Positions 8,046 through 16,440 are shown, numbered from the stretch's first letter. The stretch: DNA of 64,000 nucleotides from Cryptobacteroides sp934698975 (GCA_934698975.1 CAKUVR010000001.1:1-64000); one strand, 5' to 3'. Notes: generated from the letters alone by a model not told the origin. Translations and numbers: made by a program.

Positions 8046-10688
8046 TTATTCCTTTACCGGACGGACGGAGAAAGCGTAGGATCTGTGGAAGTTGAAATCC
8101 TTAGGGTTCAGACCGACAAAGGAGAGTTGCATCACGTTATATGGCATGGCTGTCCAGTAGTAACCAACATAGGCTACATTCAGAGCGCCATTTGTATGGT
8201 CACGGCAACCCAAAAACGGGAAGAATACCATTGACGGCCGCCCATCGGTGTCAACACAGTTCAAGTCCCAACCGTCATCGTGGCCAACCAATGTGCCATT
8301 CACCAATTCCGGCCCGACGTTTTCTCCCGTGGGCGTAAAACCCGTAAAGACATTCGGAGCCGGCAGACTGTAGCCGGCAGGTGATGGATCATAAACTGTC
8401 TTGACTATGCTTGACGAAGATGATCCATCCATATTCCAACGGTTGACATACCGGTCAAAGCACCAATCATACGGTGTGACGGCACCGTCATCATCATAGA
8501 GGACGTGTGGATTCTGTATGGATGTACCGATAGACGCTCCTTTAGGACCGTCTGGAGTGAACGTGTAATCCTCTGAATAATATTCCCGATTCCGAAGGAC
8601 CCCGTTCGTTTTGTCATCTCCCGGCAGCATCGGATCCTTGCGTCCGAACTGGTAATATGTGTTGCGGCCAGAGACACGAGCCGAAAAAGCCAGCTGGTTG
8701 ATTGTGACAGTCCGGGCGATTCCGCTTTCCGCCTGAATGATCTTGACCATCACGCTGCGGCCCGGATACTCCTTGACGCCGCCATCACACCAACCGACAT
8801 TGCGCGGCATCATCTTGTACTCGTTACCGTCATGATCTGTAACCGTTTTGATGTCCTCACCGAGTTTGTAGTCCGTCACCCAGATGTGCCAGCTCCACAT
8901 GATTCTCTTGTCAGCGTCACGGACAGCGACGATGGCATTGCCCTGCTTGATTGTTTCTTTGGACACCTCGAAAACCAGACTATGTCTGTCAGCCGACAGT
9001 TTTATACTGCTTGGAGTCACGAGATTCCGGACATCCTGCCAAACCAAGACAGCATCGGCCGGCTCACAATTCTCATTCTCATAGATGTAAGGATTGGTAA
9101 TCGGTTTGTCAAGATGGTTGACGAACTGTTTCAGAATAAACTCTCCCTCAGCCGTCGAGGTGTAGGATAAAGGACTAGGCGCTCCTTCCTTGATGGCATT
9201 GCCATAAACCAACGGCAGACTGTAGGATCCCGGAGCGTTGACAACATAGCAGTTAGCCGTGTTAACCGAAGTCTTTCCCCCCTGAGTGGAAAGGTCATAT
9301 TCACTGACCATCGGCTGTTCGCTCAGTTTGTCATCGTACGGTTTGAGAGTATAACTCGTCTGGGCGGACACCTCTGAACCGCAAGACATCGCCTCCCTCT
9401 CGCCAGATTCTGTGATGGAACTCAGCCATGCCGGCTTAGCCGCCACCCAAGTCTCTCCACCATCTACTGAATATGCCGACTCAGCAATCTGCCATGCGAC
9501 CGGCTCTCGGGTCTCCACTCCGTCTTTGGCGACCTTCCTGTAACTGGTGACCGTGAAACCTTGACTGCCACCGGTGTAAGAGAAGGCCTCAGGCTGAGTG
9601 GCTTCAAAAACATATTCATCCTTTGTCCTGGAAATTCGGTAAACCACTGTTCTGCCCATCGGCCATTCCCTGCCGGCCAGACTTCCTGTCAAAGTGGCGC
9701 CATCTTCAAATGTCACCTCCAACACAGCATCGTCACCCAATGTCTGCGGAATCATCATGAATGTGGCCTCTCCATCGGTAATGATCTGGTCTTCGGTCTT
9801 TCCGCCAGGCAGTCTGACATTCAGGCCCTGCGAGAACGACGCATCCGCATCCACGTTCTCAGTATTCCATGAGCCTATTCCGAACACATGGACTCCGGAG
9901 CCCTTGACACCGCTCAATCTCACGCTTTTGACCGTGCCCTCCAAGTCCCCGGCCGCCTTGATCTTGACGGCTGTCAACGCATGATAAAAATGCAGTTTGG
10001 CGGGCTTGTTGTAATCTCCGGGAACGGTTATGGAATATGTGGCCTTGTTGTCCTCCGTGGCCGGAGCGGTCTCGACATCGTTCGATACCAGCAGATCAAC
10101 CTGTTCGCCGACCTCTTCAGGAACCGTGTAATCCACCTGCAGATGATTGTCCACGACAGACACCGTCGCGACATCGTAAGGCGCATACGCAAAAAATTTC
10201 ACTCTATATTCAGATCCCGGCCAATAGTGCATCATGGCCGTGTTCCAAAGATTCGACCCGGCTTCCGGAGCCACCTGACCTCTCACGTAGAGCTGTGCCG
10301 AAGCATGGTTATCCTTCCATGTGCCTCCACCTTTGTAAACATAGCCATAAACACCGAACGACGGGTAGAAGTTCGCCATGCTGACAGGAACGCCCCTTGT
10401 CACGATTCCACATTGCCCGACTCCTCCGGTGAAGTCCTCCTCTGTGGATGTGACCCACAAGCCGCTGTCACCCAACCGGAACGCTTCGCCATTTGTTTGA
10501 CTGGATCCGACGGAACGGGCGGCAGCCACATTCCATTTGTCGGAAACGGAGACACCGAAACTCAACTTGTCCGACTCATCCTGAGCCCTCAAAGTCTCAT
10601 CTTCGGAACAAGCAGGAGCAACCATAAGACACACACAGGCAGCCATGAGAAAGCCTGCCAACCCCTTGGAACTAAATAAAGTCATCAT
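8046..10688 (-). CDS. Fimbrillin-like surface lipoprotein (solitary)
   Basis: The 880-residue product has a lipoprotein signal (AGFLMAACVCLMVAPACSED). The N-terminal half carries the fimbrillin pattern (FYPSFGVYGYVY, then YWPGSEYRVKFFAYAPYDV, then KLHFYHALTAVKIKA). The C-terminal part has the PSPAGYSLPAPNVFTGFTP and SVRPVKE ending that is frequent in large Bacteroidetes fimbrillins. It is clearly related to the 1000-residue product at 40022-43015: both share the DPSPAGY, QFGRKDP and VVNAPG words in the same order. It stands alone with its own promoter, with no Mfa2-type anchor gene beside it. It may be a minor or tip fimbrial component used with the locus at 34-43 kb, or a stand-alone adhesin. 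Confidence 0.8.
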   Translation of the reverse strand: MMTLFSSKGLAGFLMAACVCLMVAPACSEDETLRAQDESDKLSFGVSVSDKWNVAAARSVGSSQTNGEAFRLGDSGLWVTSTEEDFTGGVGQCGIVTRGVPVSMANFYPSFGVYGYVYKGGGTWKDNHASAQLYVRGQVAPEAGSNLWNTAMMHYWPGSEYRVKFFAYAPYDVATVSVVDNHLQVDYTVPEEVGEQVDLLVSNDVETAPATEDNKATYSITVPGDYNKPAKLHFYHALTAVKIKAAGDLEGTVKSVRLSGVKGSGVHVFGIGSWNTENVDADASFSQGLNVRLPGGKTEDQIITDGEATFMMIPQTLGDDAVLEVTFEDGATLTGSLAGREWPMGRTVVYRISRTKDEYVFEATQPEAFSYTGGSQGFTVTSYRKVAKDGVETREPVAWQIAESAYSVDGGETWVAAKPAWLSSITESGEREAMSCGSEVSAQTSYTLKPYDDKLSEQPMVSEYDLSTQGGKTSVNTANCYVVNAPGSYSLPLVYGNAIKEGAPSPLSYTSTAEGEFILKQFVNHLDKPITNPYIYENENCEPADAVLVWQDVRNLVTPSSIKLSADRHSLVFEVSKETIKQGNAIVAVRDADKRIMWSWHIWVTDYKLGEDIKTVTDHDGNEYKMMPRNVGWCDGGVKEYPGRSVMVKIIQAESGIARTVTINQLAFSARVSGRNTYYQFGRKDPMLPGDDKTNGVLRNREYYSEDYTFTPDGPKGASIGTSIQNPHVLYDDDGAVTPYDWCFDRYVNRWNMDGSSSSSIVKTVYDPSPAGYSLPAPNVFTGFTPTGENVGPELVNGTLVGHDDGWDLNCVDTDGRPSMVFFPFLGCRDHTNGALNVAYVGYYWTAMPYNVMQLSFVGLNPKDFNFHRSYAFSVRPVKE

Positions 10689-10833
10689 TATCTGTTTTAA
10701 GTCATTCCCACCAGTGTCCCAGACACGTTTCCGTGTCGGTCATGATCGGAAAGAAAGCAACCACTAAAACCTTCCGGTTCCAACCAGAAGATAATTTCGC
10801 CCGATATCCACACAAGAACCGGACTTACGGACG

Positions 10834-10865
10834 CAAAGTTATATAAATTTTGCCAGCAAAACAAT
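10834..10865 (-). promoter_or_regulatory. Promoter for the solitary fimbrillin gene
   Basis: The minus strand shows ATTG (10865-10862), a 20-base spacer and TAACTTTG (10841-10834). This is the same architecture as the promoter at 7929-7959. It sits between the aguB stop and the fimbrillin start and implies a leader of about 140 bases. Confidence 0.65.
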
Positions 10866-11750
10866 CTACTTCCCGTAACGGGAAAGAATAGGACCGTAAG
10901 CGTCGATTCGGCGGTCACGCAGGAACGGCCACCCTCTCCGGACATATTCAGTGCGGTCAATGTCGATGTCAACGACCTTCACACCCTCCTCATCGGTGCC
11001 GAACTGTGCGAGAATCTCTCCCTGCGGACCGGTAGCGAATGAATATCCCCAAAAATCGAGTCCGATTGTGTCACCGGAAGGGTCTTCCTCGTGGCCGACA
11101 CGGTTCACGGTGATGACAGGAAGCCCGTTGGCCACAGAATGCCCCCTTTGGACAAGCTGCCATGCCTGTCTCTGGGTCTGCTGTTCCTCCTTGGAATCAG
11201 TGCCGACTCCACCGATGGCAGTAGGATAAATCAGCAGCTGGGCTCCGTTCAAGGCCATAAGCCTTGCCGCCTCCGGATACCACTGATCCCAGCAGACCAG
11301 TACGCCGAGAGACCCCACGGAAGTCTGTATCGGGCTGAAACCCAAATCCCCGGGAGTGAAATAGAACTTCTCGTAAAAGCAAGGATCGTCCGGAATATGC
11401 ATCTTGCGGTACTTGCCGGCGATGCTGCCGTCCTTCTCGATCACGACAGCCGTGTTGTGGTACAGCCCTGGGGCCCGCCTCTCGAACAACGAGAGCACCA
11501 ACACGATTCCGAGTCGCTTGGCAAGGTCTCCGAAATATTCAGTGGAAGGTCCCGGAATCGTTTCGGCGAGGTCGCAGAGCGAAGCGTCCTCGGTCTGGCA
11601 GAAATACACGGAATTGTGAAGTTCCTGCAGCACGACCAACCGAGCGCCCCTCGCGGCGCATTCGCGGATGTTCTCAGTAAGCCTGGCGATGTTCGCCTTT
11701 ATGTCAGTGGTACAGCTCTGCTGCACCATTCCCACTTTCAAGATATTCAT
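10866..11750 (-). CDS. aguB: N-carbamoylputrescine amidase (nitrilase superfamily)
   Basis: This 294-residue carbon-nitrogen hydrolase should convert N-carbamoylputrescine to putrescine, CO2 and ammonia, the last step of the arginine/agmatine route to polyamines. The nitrilase triad is visible: E43 in LQELHN, K116 in KYRKMHIPDD and C153 in LVCWDQWYPEA. The words HIPDDPCFYEKFYFTPGD and LIYPTAIG are typical of AguB rather than of other nitrilase branches. It is cytoplasmic, with no signal peptide. It is monocistronic here, with a TAACTTTG element upstream; the agmatine deiminase partner is not in the window. A 144-base decayed copy of its 5' end lies at 14658-14801. Confidence 0.92.
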   Translation of the reverse strand: MNILKVGMVQQSCTTDIKANIARLTENIRECAARGARLVVLQELHNSVYFCQTEDASLCDLAETIPGPSTEYFGDLAKRLGIVLVLSLFERRAPGLYHNTAVVIEKDGSIAGKYRKMHIPDDPCFYEKFYFTPGDLGFSPIQTSVGSLGVLVCWDQWYPEAARLMALNGAQLLIYPTAIGGVGTDSKEEQQTQRQAWQLVQRGHSVANGLPVITVNRVGHEEDPSGDTIGLDFWGYSFATGPQGEILAQFGTDEEGVKVVDIDIDRTEYVRRGWPFLRDRRIDAYGPILSRYGK

Positions 11751-11808
11751 GATGATATTCCTTTACAAGGCATGCCACCAATCGCAGGATGCCATACCTC
11801 ACAATCCG

Positions 11809-11816
11809 CAAAGTTA
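11809..11816 (-). promoter_or_regulatory. Probable -7 element for aguB
   Basis: TAACTTTG on the minus strand lies about 60 bases upstream of the aguB ATG. No clear -33 TTTG was found at the usual distance, so only the -7 box supports it. Confidence 0.45.
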
Positions 11817-11860
11817 GCAAAAAAATCAGCAAAGAGATGAAAGAACAGCGGGCAAGAACG

Positions 11861-11888
11861 AAAAAAGGGGGAGACTCTGTGCCCCCCC
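11861..11888 (-). terminator. Rho-independent terminator after the beta-barrel gene
   Basis: On the minus strand a GGGGG stem (11888-11882 side), a ten-base loop and CCCCC (11871-11867) are followed directly by six T residues (11866-11861). It lies about 40 bases beyond the stop of the 11928-12386 gene and before the aguB promoter. Confidence 0.7.
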
Positions 11889-11927
11889 GGTCAAAAGACA
11901 ATCATAAACTGAACATCATGTCAGTTG

Positions 11928-12386
11928 TCAGAAGTAGTAGCGGGCACTGACACCACCATAGAATATGCCGTCGGTCCAGACACCACCGTTGCCGAACATG
12001 ATGCGTGGACGGACATCGACAGAAAGCTGGAGAGGGAACTTGAACTTGTACTCAAGCCCCACGTTGCCAAGGATGCCTCCATAGAAAACACTTTCTGACG
12101 GCCACATGTAGGCGGAGACTCCAGGACCGGCGTAGATGCCCCATGTTCCCACCGGAGTCCAATCCGGTGTGGCGATCATGAAATTGTAGATCGCGTCAGC
12201 GTGGAAAGCATCGAAAGCATAGCCGTCCAGACCTACCTCGAACTCAGCGAAGTTAGGTCCCTTGAGAGTGTGCTCATAGGAGAAGTCGAGTCCCCAACCT
12301 GAACGGAGACCGATGGCTCTTGGCTGGGCGCCCGCCACAGCGGCGAATCCCAAAACCGCGATGATGATCAACATTGTTTTTTTCAT
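11928..12386 (-). CDS. Small outer-membrane beta-barrel protein
   Basis: The 152-residue product starts with a signal peptide (MKKTMLIIIAVLGFAAVAGA). Alternating hydrophobic strands follow (LDFSYEHTL, AEFEVGLDGYAFDAFHADA, LEYKFKFPLQLSVDVRPRIM) and it ends in a C-terminal phenylalanine (SARYYF), the usual barrel-assembly signal. The start at 12386 is preferred to an ATG four codons upstream because it begins with the basic MKK of the signal peptide. It follows the seven-helix membrane protein gene with 56 bases between and may share its transcript; a terminator closes the unit at 11861. No specific function can be assigned. It is an opacity-type or lipid A-type eight-strand barrel by size only. 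Confidence 0.7.
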   Translation of the reverse strand: MKKTMLIIIAVLGFAAVAGAQPRAIGLRSGWGLDFSYEHTLKGPNFAEFEVGLDGYAFDAFHADAIYNFMIATPDWTPVGTWGIYAGPGVSAYMWPSESVFYGGILGNVGLEYKFKFPLQLSVDVRPRIMFGNGGVWTDGIFYGGVSARYYF

Positions 12387-12442
12387 AACGATTTGCATTA
12401 ATTGTTAAACTATTGGTAATAAAACATTTGTCATCAATTATA

Positions 12443-13195
12443 TTAAAAATCCCTGTCTTCCGCCGTGATGTCCTCGATCTCGGAACTCTTTCCGGCGTAT
12501 CTCAGGAAATAGACCGTCACAACAGTATAGAAAACCGTGTAGATGAAGACAAACAGGGACCGCTGCCAATACTCGGTGAAGAAATAGGAAGCCAGGGCGA
12601 GGATGCCGACAAGCAGGGCGGAAACAAAAATCCACGTCACTCCGCCATTCCTGCACTTTTCGAACTCCTCCGCGGTGCAGTTGACTTTCAGTTTATGAAT
12701 ATATTCATTCCGCTCCCGGGCGAACACTACTGTGTAGAGAATCAGCTGCACGACATAAAATGTGAAAAAGCAGTAGCTCATCACCCGACATACAACCTCA
12801 TGTTCGATGAATATCAAATATGCGGCCGCAAAAAGCAGAATAGGGATTACATTCAGCAGGATGGGGATTCCGCGCACAAACCTTGAGTTCAGCAGGGCCA
12901 ATGTGGCGATCGTGAAAAGCAATGCCTGCGAGGAGCTTATCACCAGGCTCCCGATCGAGAAGAACTTTTCGGCCGGCCCGGCAACACCTTTGAACAGCAC
13001 TCCGCCCGTCATCAAGGCGATGATGAGAAATGCGAGTCCAAGGGTGATCCGCGCGCTGATGTACCTTTCAGGGCGGTAGAGTCTCCTTTCCATCTCCTTG
13101 AGGAACCGCCGCATGCATAACAGAAGGAACGCATCCGTCATGCAAACCACAACGGAAGTGACGCACAGCGCTATGTAAATCTGTCCTTCTGTCAT
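12443..13195 (-). CDS. Seven-helix membrane protein, paralog of the sensor half of the AraC-type regulator at 13375-14487
   Basis: The 250-residue product has seven hydrophobic segments, roughly residues 6-28, 52-70, 79-103, 110-128, 135-159, 188-208 and 215-235. It aligns with the membrane half of the next gene: SSSQALLFT here against SASIQSLLFT there, QLILYTVVFAR against QLLLYTCMFLR, and a shared helix 6 pattern (SALLVGILALAS against AALVVGVSAIMS). It stops where the other protein goes on to a DNA-binding domain. I do not recognise a named family. It may be a regulator partner, a decoy that competes for the ligand, or a transporter-like sensor. Its promoter at 13276 lies next to an inverted repeat that could be a regulator site. 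Confidence 0.65.
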   Translation of the reverse strand: MTEGQIYIALCVTSVVVCMTDAFLLLCMRRFLKEMERRLYRPERYISARITLGLAFLIIALMTGGVLFKGVAGPAEKFFSIGSLVISSSQALLFTIATLALLNSRFVRGIPILLNVIPILLFAAAYLIFIEHEVVCRVMSYCFFTFYVVQLILYTVVFARERNEYIHKLKVNCTAEEFEKCRNGGVTWIFVSALLVGILALASYFFTEYWQRSLFVFIYTVFYTVVTVYFLRYAGKSSEIEDITAEDRDF

Positions 13196-13275
13196 ACTGA
13201 AAACAAATCCTCAGTAGGAGTAAAAAATGAAACTATATATTATTCGGTAAGAATTCCACTAAGTTTTCGGTTGCG

Positions 13276-13306
13276 CAAAAGTACTCAACGATGTCCTAAG
13301 GTCAAA
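13276..13306 (-). promoter_or_regulatory. Promoter for the seven-helix membrane protein gene
   Basis: TTTG (13306-13303), a 19-base spacer and TACTTTTG (13283-13276) on the minus strand fit the Bacteroidetes consensus closely. The -33 box lies seven bases from the inverted repeat at 13314. Confidence 0.65.
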
Positions 13307-13313
13307 ACAATGA

Positions 13314-13351
13314 TGGTGGTAAATTTCTTCAAAAACTGAAATTTACCACCA
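13314..13351. promoter_or_regulatory. Perfect 14-bp inverted repeat, candidate operator
   Basis: TGGTGGTAAATTTC (13314-13327) is mirrored exactly by GAAATTTACCACCA (13338-13351) around a ten-base spacer. Two further half-sites with ATTTACC follow at about 13361 and 13373. The block lies between the AraC-type gene stop and the -33 box of the seven-helix gene, the position expected for an activator. A terminator for the AraC gene is less likely because no T-run follows on the minus strand. Confidence 0.5.
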
Positions 13352-13374
13352 CGTGACATGATTTACCAGCATAT

Positions 13375-14487
13375 TTACCGCTCTTTCGCCCCAGCCTTAC
13401 GCCCTGCCAGGTACTCCGTGGGAGTCTGGCCGACGATTTTCTTGAAATGATGATAGAAATTCTGGGAAGTTCCGAAACCGAGTTTCATCGCGAGCGCGTT
13501 CATCGAGACATCCGGTGTACTCATTATGATCCTCTTCGCCTCCTCAATCCTGAGGTTGGCCCTCCAGACGCGGAAGTCCTGGACCATCACATTCTGGAAG
13601 TACCAGCGAAAGAACCGAGAGTCCACTCCGCTTCTCTCAATGATGTAATTCCGGTCCTTGTCCGGATCAAGATAATCCTTGGCGAAGACATATTCGTCAA
13701 GAGCGGCCTTGAGGCGTTCCTTCAAGTCATCAGACTCGGTGAAGTCCGCCGCCATGACCTCTGGCGCCGCTTCCGGCACAGCCTCCGACGATGCCTTTAC
13801 GGCAGGAAGGTAATAGTTGAACCTGATGATATAATTTATGAAACGGCTAGCGAACCAGATATAGAAAGCCATATAGCAGCACATGAACACATCATACACC
13901 GGAGCCGGAACAGCAAGCGACATTATAGCCGAGACACCGACAACCAAAGCGGCGAAGAAACTGTTCCGCGCCCAATGGAGAGGCCGCTCATATTCCTCAT
14001 CATAGTAGTCCTGAATCTGCCTGACGAACATTCTGTAGCATCTCAGAAACATGCAGGTGTAGAGCAGAAGCTGCGCTATCACGGCGGCGATAGCCACACA
14101 AGTGACCAACTGGTTTTTCCAGAGGGAATCTGCCGCCAGGAAAAAGGTCGAGCATATTCCGACCAGACCAATATTGACAGTCAAGACCTTACGGGTCAGA
14201 AAACCTGGTCGGATCATCGCCATCAGGGTAAACGTGAACAATAACGACTGGATGGAGGCCGAGACAATCGTGGCCGCGGCCTTGTCCTCGGCACCGTTCA
14301 GTCCGTTGATGCTCAGCCAGTCAGGAACAGCAAGCAGAAAATAACTCAACACAAGAATCAGTCTGGCTACCCTTATCTTCCGGCTTTCCTCGTTCCGTTC
14401 GATCCTGACGAGGGACATGATTACACCCAGCGTGGTGATGACCAAGCCGGAGGCGAAAGACAAGGTAAAGTACGGGTCCATTGGCAT
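13375..14487 (-). CDS. Membrane-bound AraC-family regulator with seven-helix N-terminal sensor
   Basis: The 370-residue product has seven hydrophobic segments in residues of about 5-225, a linker, and an AraC-type helix-turn-helix pair in about 270-365. The second helix-turn-helix is clear (MNALAMKLGFGTSQNFYHHF, then KKIVGQTPTEYLAGRK). The first half is anchored by a short FRVWRANLRIEEAKRII block. The architecture implies that a signal sensed in the membrane is passed to DNA near the membrane. The frame continues upstream to 14535, but that stretch is encoded by a genomic repeat (14513-14533), so MPMDPYFTL at 14487 or MDPYFTL at 14481 is the likely start. The next gene downstream is a paralog of the membrane half. 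Confidence 0.8.
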   Translation of the reverse strand: MPMDPYFTLSFASGLVITTLGVIMSLVRIERNEESRKIRVARLILVLSYFLLAVPDWLSINGLNGAEDKAAATIVSASIQSLLFTFTLMAMIRPGFLTRKVLTVNIGLVGICSTFFLAADSLWKNQLVTCVAIAAVIAQLLLYTCMFLRCYRMFVRQIQDYYDEEYERPLHWARNSFFAALVVGVSAIMSLAVPAPVYDVFMCCYMAFYIWFASRFINYIIRFNYYLPAVKASSEAVPEAAPEVMAADFTESDDLKERLKAALDEYVFAKDYLDPDKDRNYIIERSGVDSRFFRWYFQNVMVQDFRVWRANLRIEEAKRIIMSTPDVSMNALAMKLGFGTSQNFYHHFKKIVGQTPTEYLAGRKAGAKER

Positions 14488-14512
14488 TATACAAACAAAA
14501 ACGCGAAAAGGT

Positions 14513-14533
14513 CCTTCGATAGGCTCAGGGACC
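14513..14533. repeat. Single half-copy of the TTCGACAAGCTCAG-type repeat
   Basis: CCTTCGATAGGCTCAGGGAC is a degenerate half of the palindromic repeat seen complete at 52651-52740. It lies directly upstream of the AraC-type gene and accounts for the spurious N-terminal extension of that frame. Confidence 0.6.
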
Positions 14534-14580
14534 AATCGCCAAAACTTGATTTAGAGATGAAGGGCGGATTCCCGGAGGAT

Positions 14581-14638
14581 GTGTACAGGGGGGAGGCTAA
14601 TGACTGAACAAAATCGCCACGACCTAGCCTAAGTACAC
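14581..14638. repeat. Composite inverted repeat next to the aguB remnant
   Basis: GTGTAC (14581-14586) pairs with GTACAC (14633-14638), and AGGCTA (14594-14599) pairs with TAGCCT (14625-14630). It lies 20 bases from the decayed aguB copy. It may be debris of a mobile element or a terminator without a T-run. Confidence 0.4.
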
Positions 14639-14657
14639 ACGGCTGGAAGAAGATATG

Positions 14658-14801
14658 CACAGAATTGTGAAGTCTCTGCAGTACAACCAGTCTGGCGCTC
14701 CTCACGGCGCATTCGCAGATGTTCTCAGTAAGTTTGGCGATGTTCGCCTTTATGTCTGTCGTACAGATCTGCGGCACCATTCACACTTTCAGGATATTCT
14801 T
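14658..14801 (-). pseudogene. Decayed duplicate of the aguB 5' end
   Basis: These 144 bases align without gaps to 11607-11750, the first 48 codons of aguB. By hand count 21 positions differ. The original start ATG has become AAG, codon 7 has become TGA, and the catalytic glutamate codon GAA (residue 43) has become AGA, so VLQELHN reads VLQRLHN. The rest of the gene is absent. It lies between guaA and the AraC-type gene, about 3 kb from the intact copy and in the same orientation. It is non-functional as an enzyme. Confidence 0.85.
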
Positions 14802-14856
14802 GTCAATTATTTTTTGTCACATCTAGTGCCAAAGACAAATGTCAGCCTTCGCTTCA

Positions 14857-16440
14857 CTACTCCCATTCGATGGTTGCGGGCGGTTTGGACGAGATGTCAT
14901 AGACCACGCGGTTGACCCCCTTGACCTTGTTGATGATGTCATTGCTGACCTGTGCGAGGAAGTCATACGGGAAATGGAACCAGTCGGCGGTCATGGCGTC
15001 GGTGGAGACCACGGCGCGAAGTGCGACCGGATTCTCGTAGGTACGCTCATCCCCCATCACACCCACACTCTTGATAGGCAGCAGGATAACCCCAGCCTGC
15101 CAAATCGCGTCATAAAGGTTCGCGGCCTCGATGCGAGGATCCGAAGCGGAAGGAAGATGAAGGGCGGAGCAATCATATTCCCGAAGCCCTTTTATGAATA
15201 TGTCGTCGGCCTCGCGGAGAACGTTCAGTTTCTCCTCCGTGATGTCGCCGATGATGCGGATGGCGAGTGACGGGCCCGGGAAAGGATGCCGTCCGACCAG
15301 TTCCTCCTTGATGCCGAGGGCGCGGCCGACCCTGCGGACCTCGTCCTTGAACAGGGCGCGAAGCGGCTCGACAATCTTCAGGTTCATCTTCTCAGGAAGG
15401 CCGCCTACGTTGTGGTGCGACTTGATCTTGGAAGCGATGCCCTCGATGCCGGCGGACTCGATCACGTCAGGATAGATGGTTCCCTGGGCGAGCCAGCGGG
15501 CGTTCTCGATGGTGCGGGCATATTTGTCGAAGGTCTCCACGAAGAGCCTTCCGATGATCTTTCTCTTGGCCTCAGGCTCGGCCACCCCGGCGAGAGCGTC
15601 AAGGAATTCCTTGGAGGTGTCAGCGCCAATGACGTTGAGGTCCATATCCTTGTACGAGGCCAGAACGTCCTCATATTCATTCTTCCTCAACAGACCGTTG
15701 TTCACGAATATGCAGGTGAGGTTGTGGCCGATGGCCTTGTTCAGCAGCACACCGGCGACTGTCGAGTCAACTCCTCCGCTGAGGCCAAGGATGACCTTCT
15801 CGTTCCCTATCTGCTCACGGAGACTGGCGACCGTCGTCTCGATGAACGAGGCCGGGGTCCAGTCCCCCTTGCAGCCGCATATTCCCAAAGCGAAATTGCC
15901 GAGAATCTTCGTGCCTTCCGTCGTGTGGAACACCTCAGGGTGGAACTGCACTGCGTAGGTCTGCTCGCCCTTGAAGTGGAAGGCGGCGTTGGCGACGCTC
16001 TCGGTCGAGGCGATCACCTCAGCGCCCTCTGGCAGACGGGCGATAGTGTCCCCGTGCGACATCCAGACCTGCGAATGAGCCGAAACCCCTTTAAGAAGAG
16101 GCGACTCAGGATCAACGACATCCATCATCGCGCGGCCATATTCACGGGCCAGAGAGCCAAGCACCTCGCCACCGAACTTATGGGCGAGATACTGCGCGCC
16201 ATAGCATATTCCCAGAAGAGGGAACTTGCCTTTGATGCCGCTGAGATCGATCTGCGGGGCGTTCTTGTCACGCACCGAGCAAGGGCTACCGGAAAGGATG
16301 ACACCTTTGACGGTCTCGTCCAGCGCCGGCACCTTGTTGAACGGATAGATTTCGCAATAAACGTTCAGTTCGCGGAGCCTGCGCCCGATGAGCTGCGTCA
16401 CCTGCGAACCGAAATCCAGAATGATGATTTTTTCTGTCAT
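14857..16440 (-). CDS. guaA: GMP synthase (glutamine-hydrolysing)
   Basis: The 527-residue enzyme converts XMP, ATP and glutamine to GMP in purine synthesis. The N-terminal class I amidotransferase domain has C79 in LLGICYGAQYLAHKFGG and the His/Glu pair in YAVQFHPEVFHT (about residues 167 and 169). The ATP pyrophosphatase domain has the P-loop ILGLSGGVDSTVAG (about 217-230). The C-terminal dimerisation domain contains GRHPFPGPSLAIRIIG and ends KPPATIEWE, the standard GuaA terminus. It is full length and cytoplasmic. It has its own consensus promoter inside the 3' end of the upstream oxidoreductase gene, so it is independent of that operon. Confidence 0.98.
   Translation of the reverse strand: MTEKIIILDFGSQVTQLIGRRLRELNVYCEIYPFNKVPALDETVKGVILSGSPCSVRDKNAPQIDLSGIKGKFPLLGICYGAQYLAHKFGGEVLGSLAREYGRAMMDVVDPESPLLKGVSAHSQVWMSHGDTIARLPEGAEVIASTESVANAAFHFKGEQTYAVQFHPEVFHTTEGTKILGNFALGICGCKGDWTPASFIETTVASLREQIGNEKVILGLSGGVDSTVAGVLLNKAIGHNLTCIFVNNGLLRKNEYEDVLASYKDMDLNVIGADTSKEFLDALAGVAEPEAKRKIIGRLFVETFDKYARTIENARWLAQGTIYPDVIESAGIEGIASKIKSHHNVGGLPEKMNLKIVEPLRALFKDEVRRVGRALGIKEELVGRHPFPGPSLAIRIIGDITEEKLNVLREADDIFIKGLREYDCSALHLPSASDPRIEAANLYDAIWQAGVILLPIKSVGVMGDERTYENPVALRAVVSTDAMTADWFHFPYDFLAQVSNDIINKVKGVNRVVYDISSKPPATIEWE

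Noticed and set aside
13314..13351. Rho-independent terminator of the AraC-type gene
   Set aside because: The stem is AT-containing, and no T-run follows it on the minus strand; its place next to a -33 box fits an operator better.
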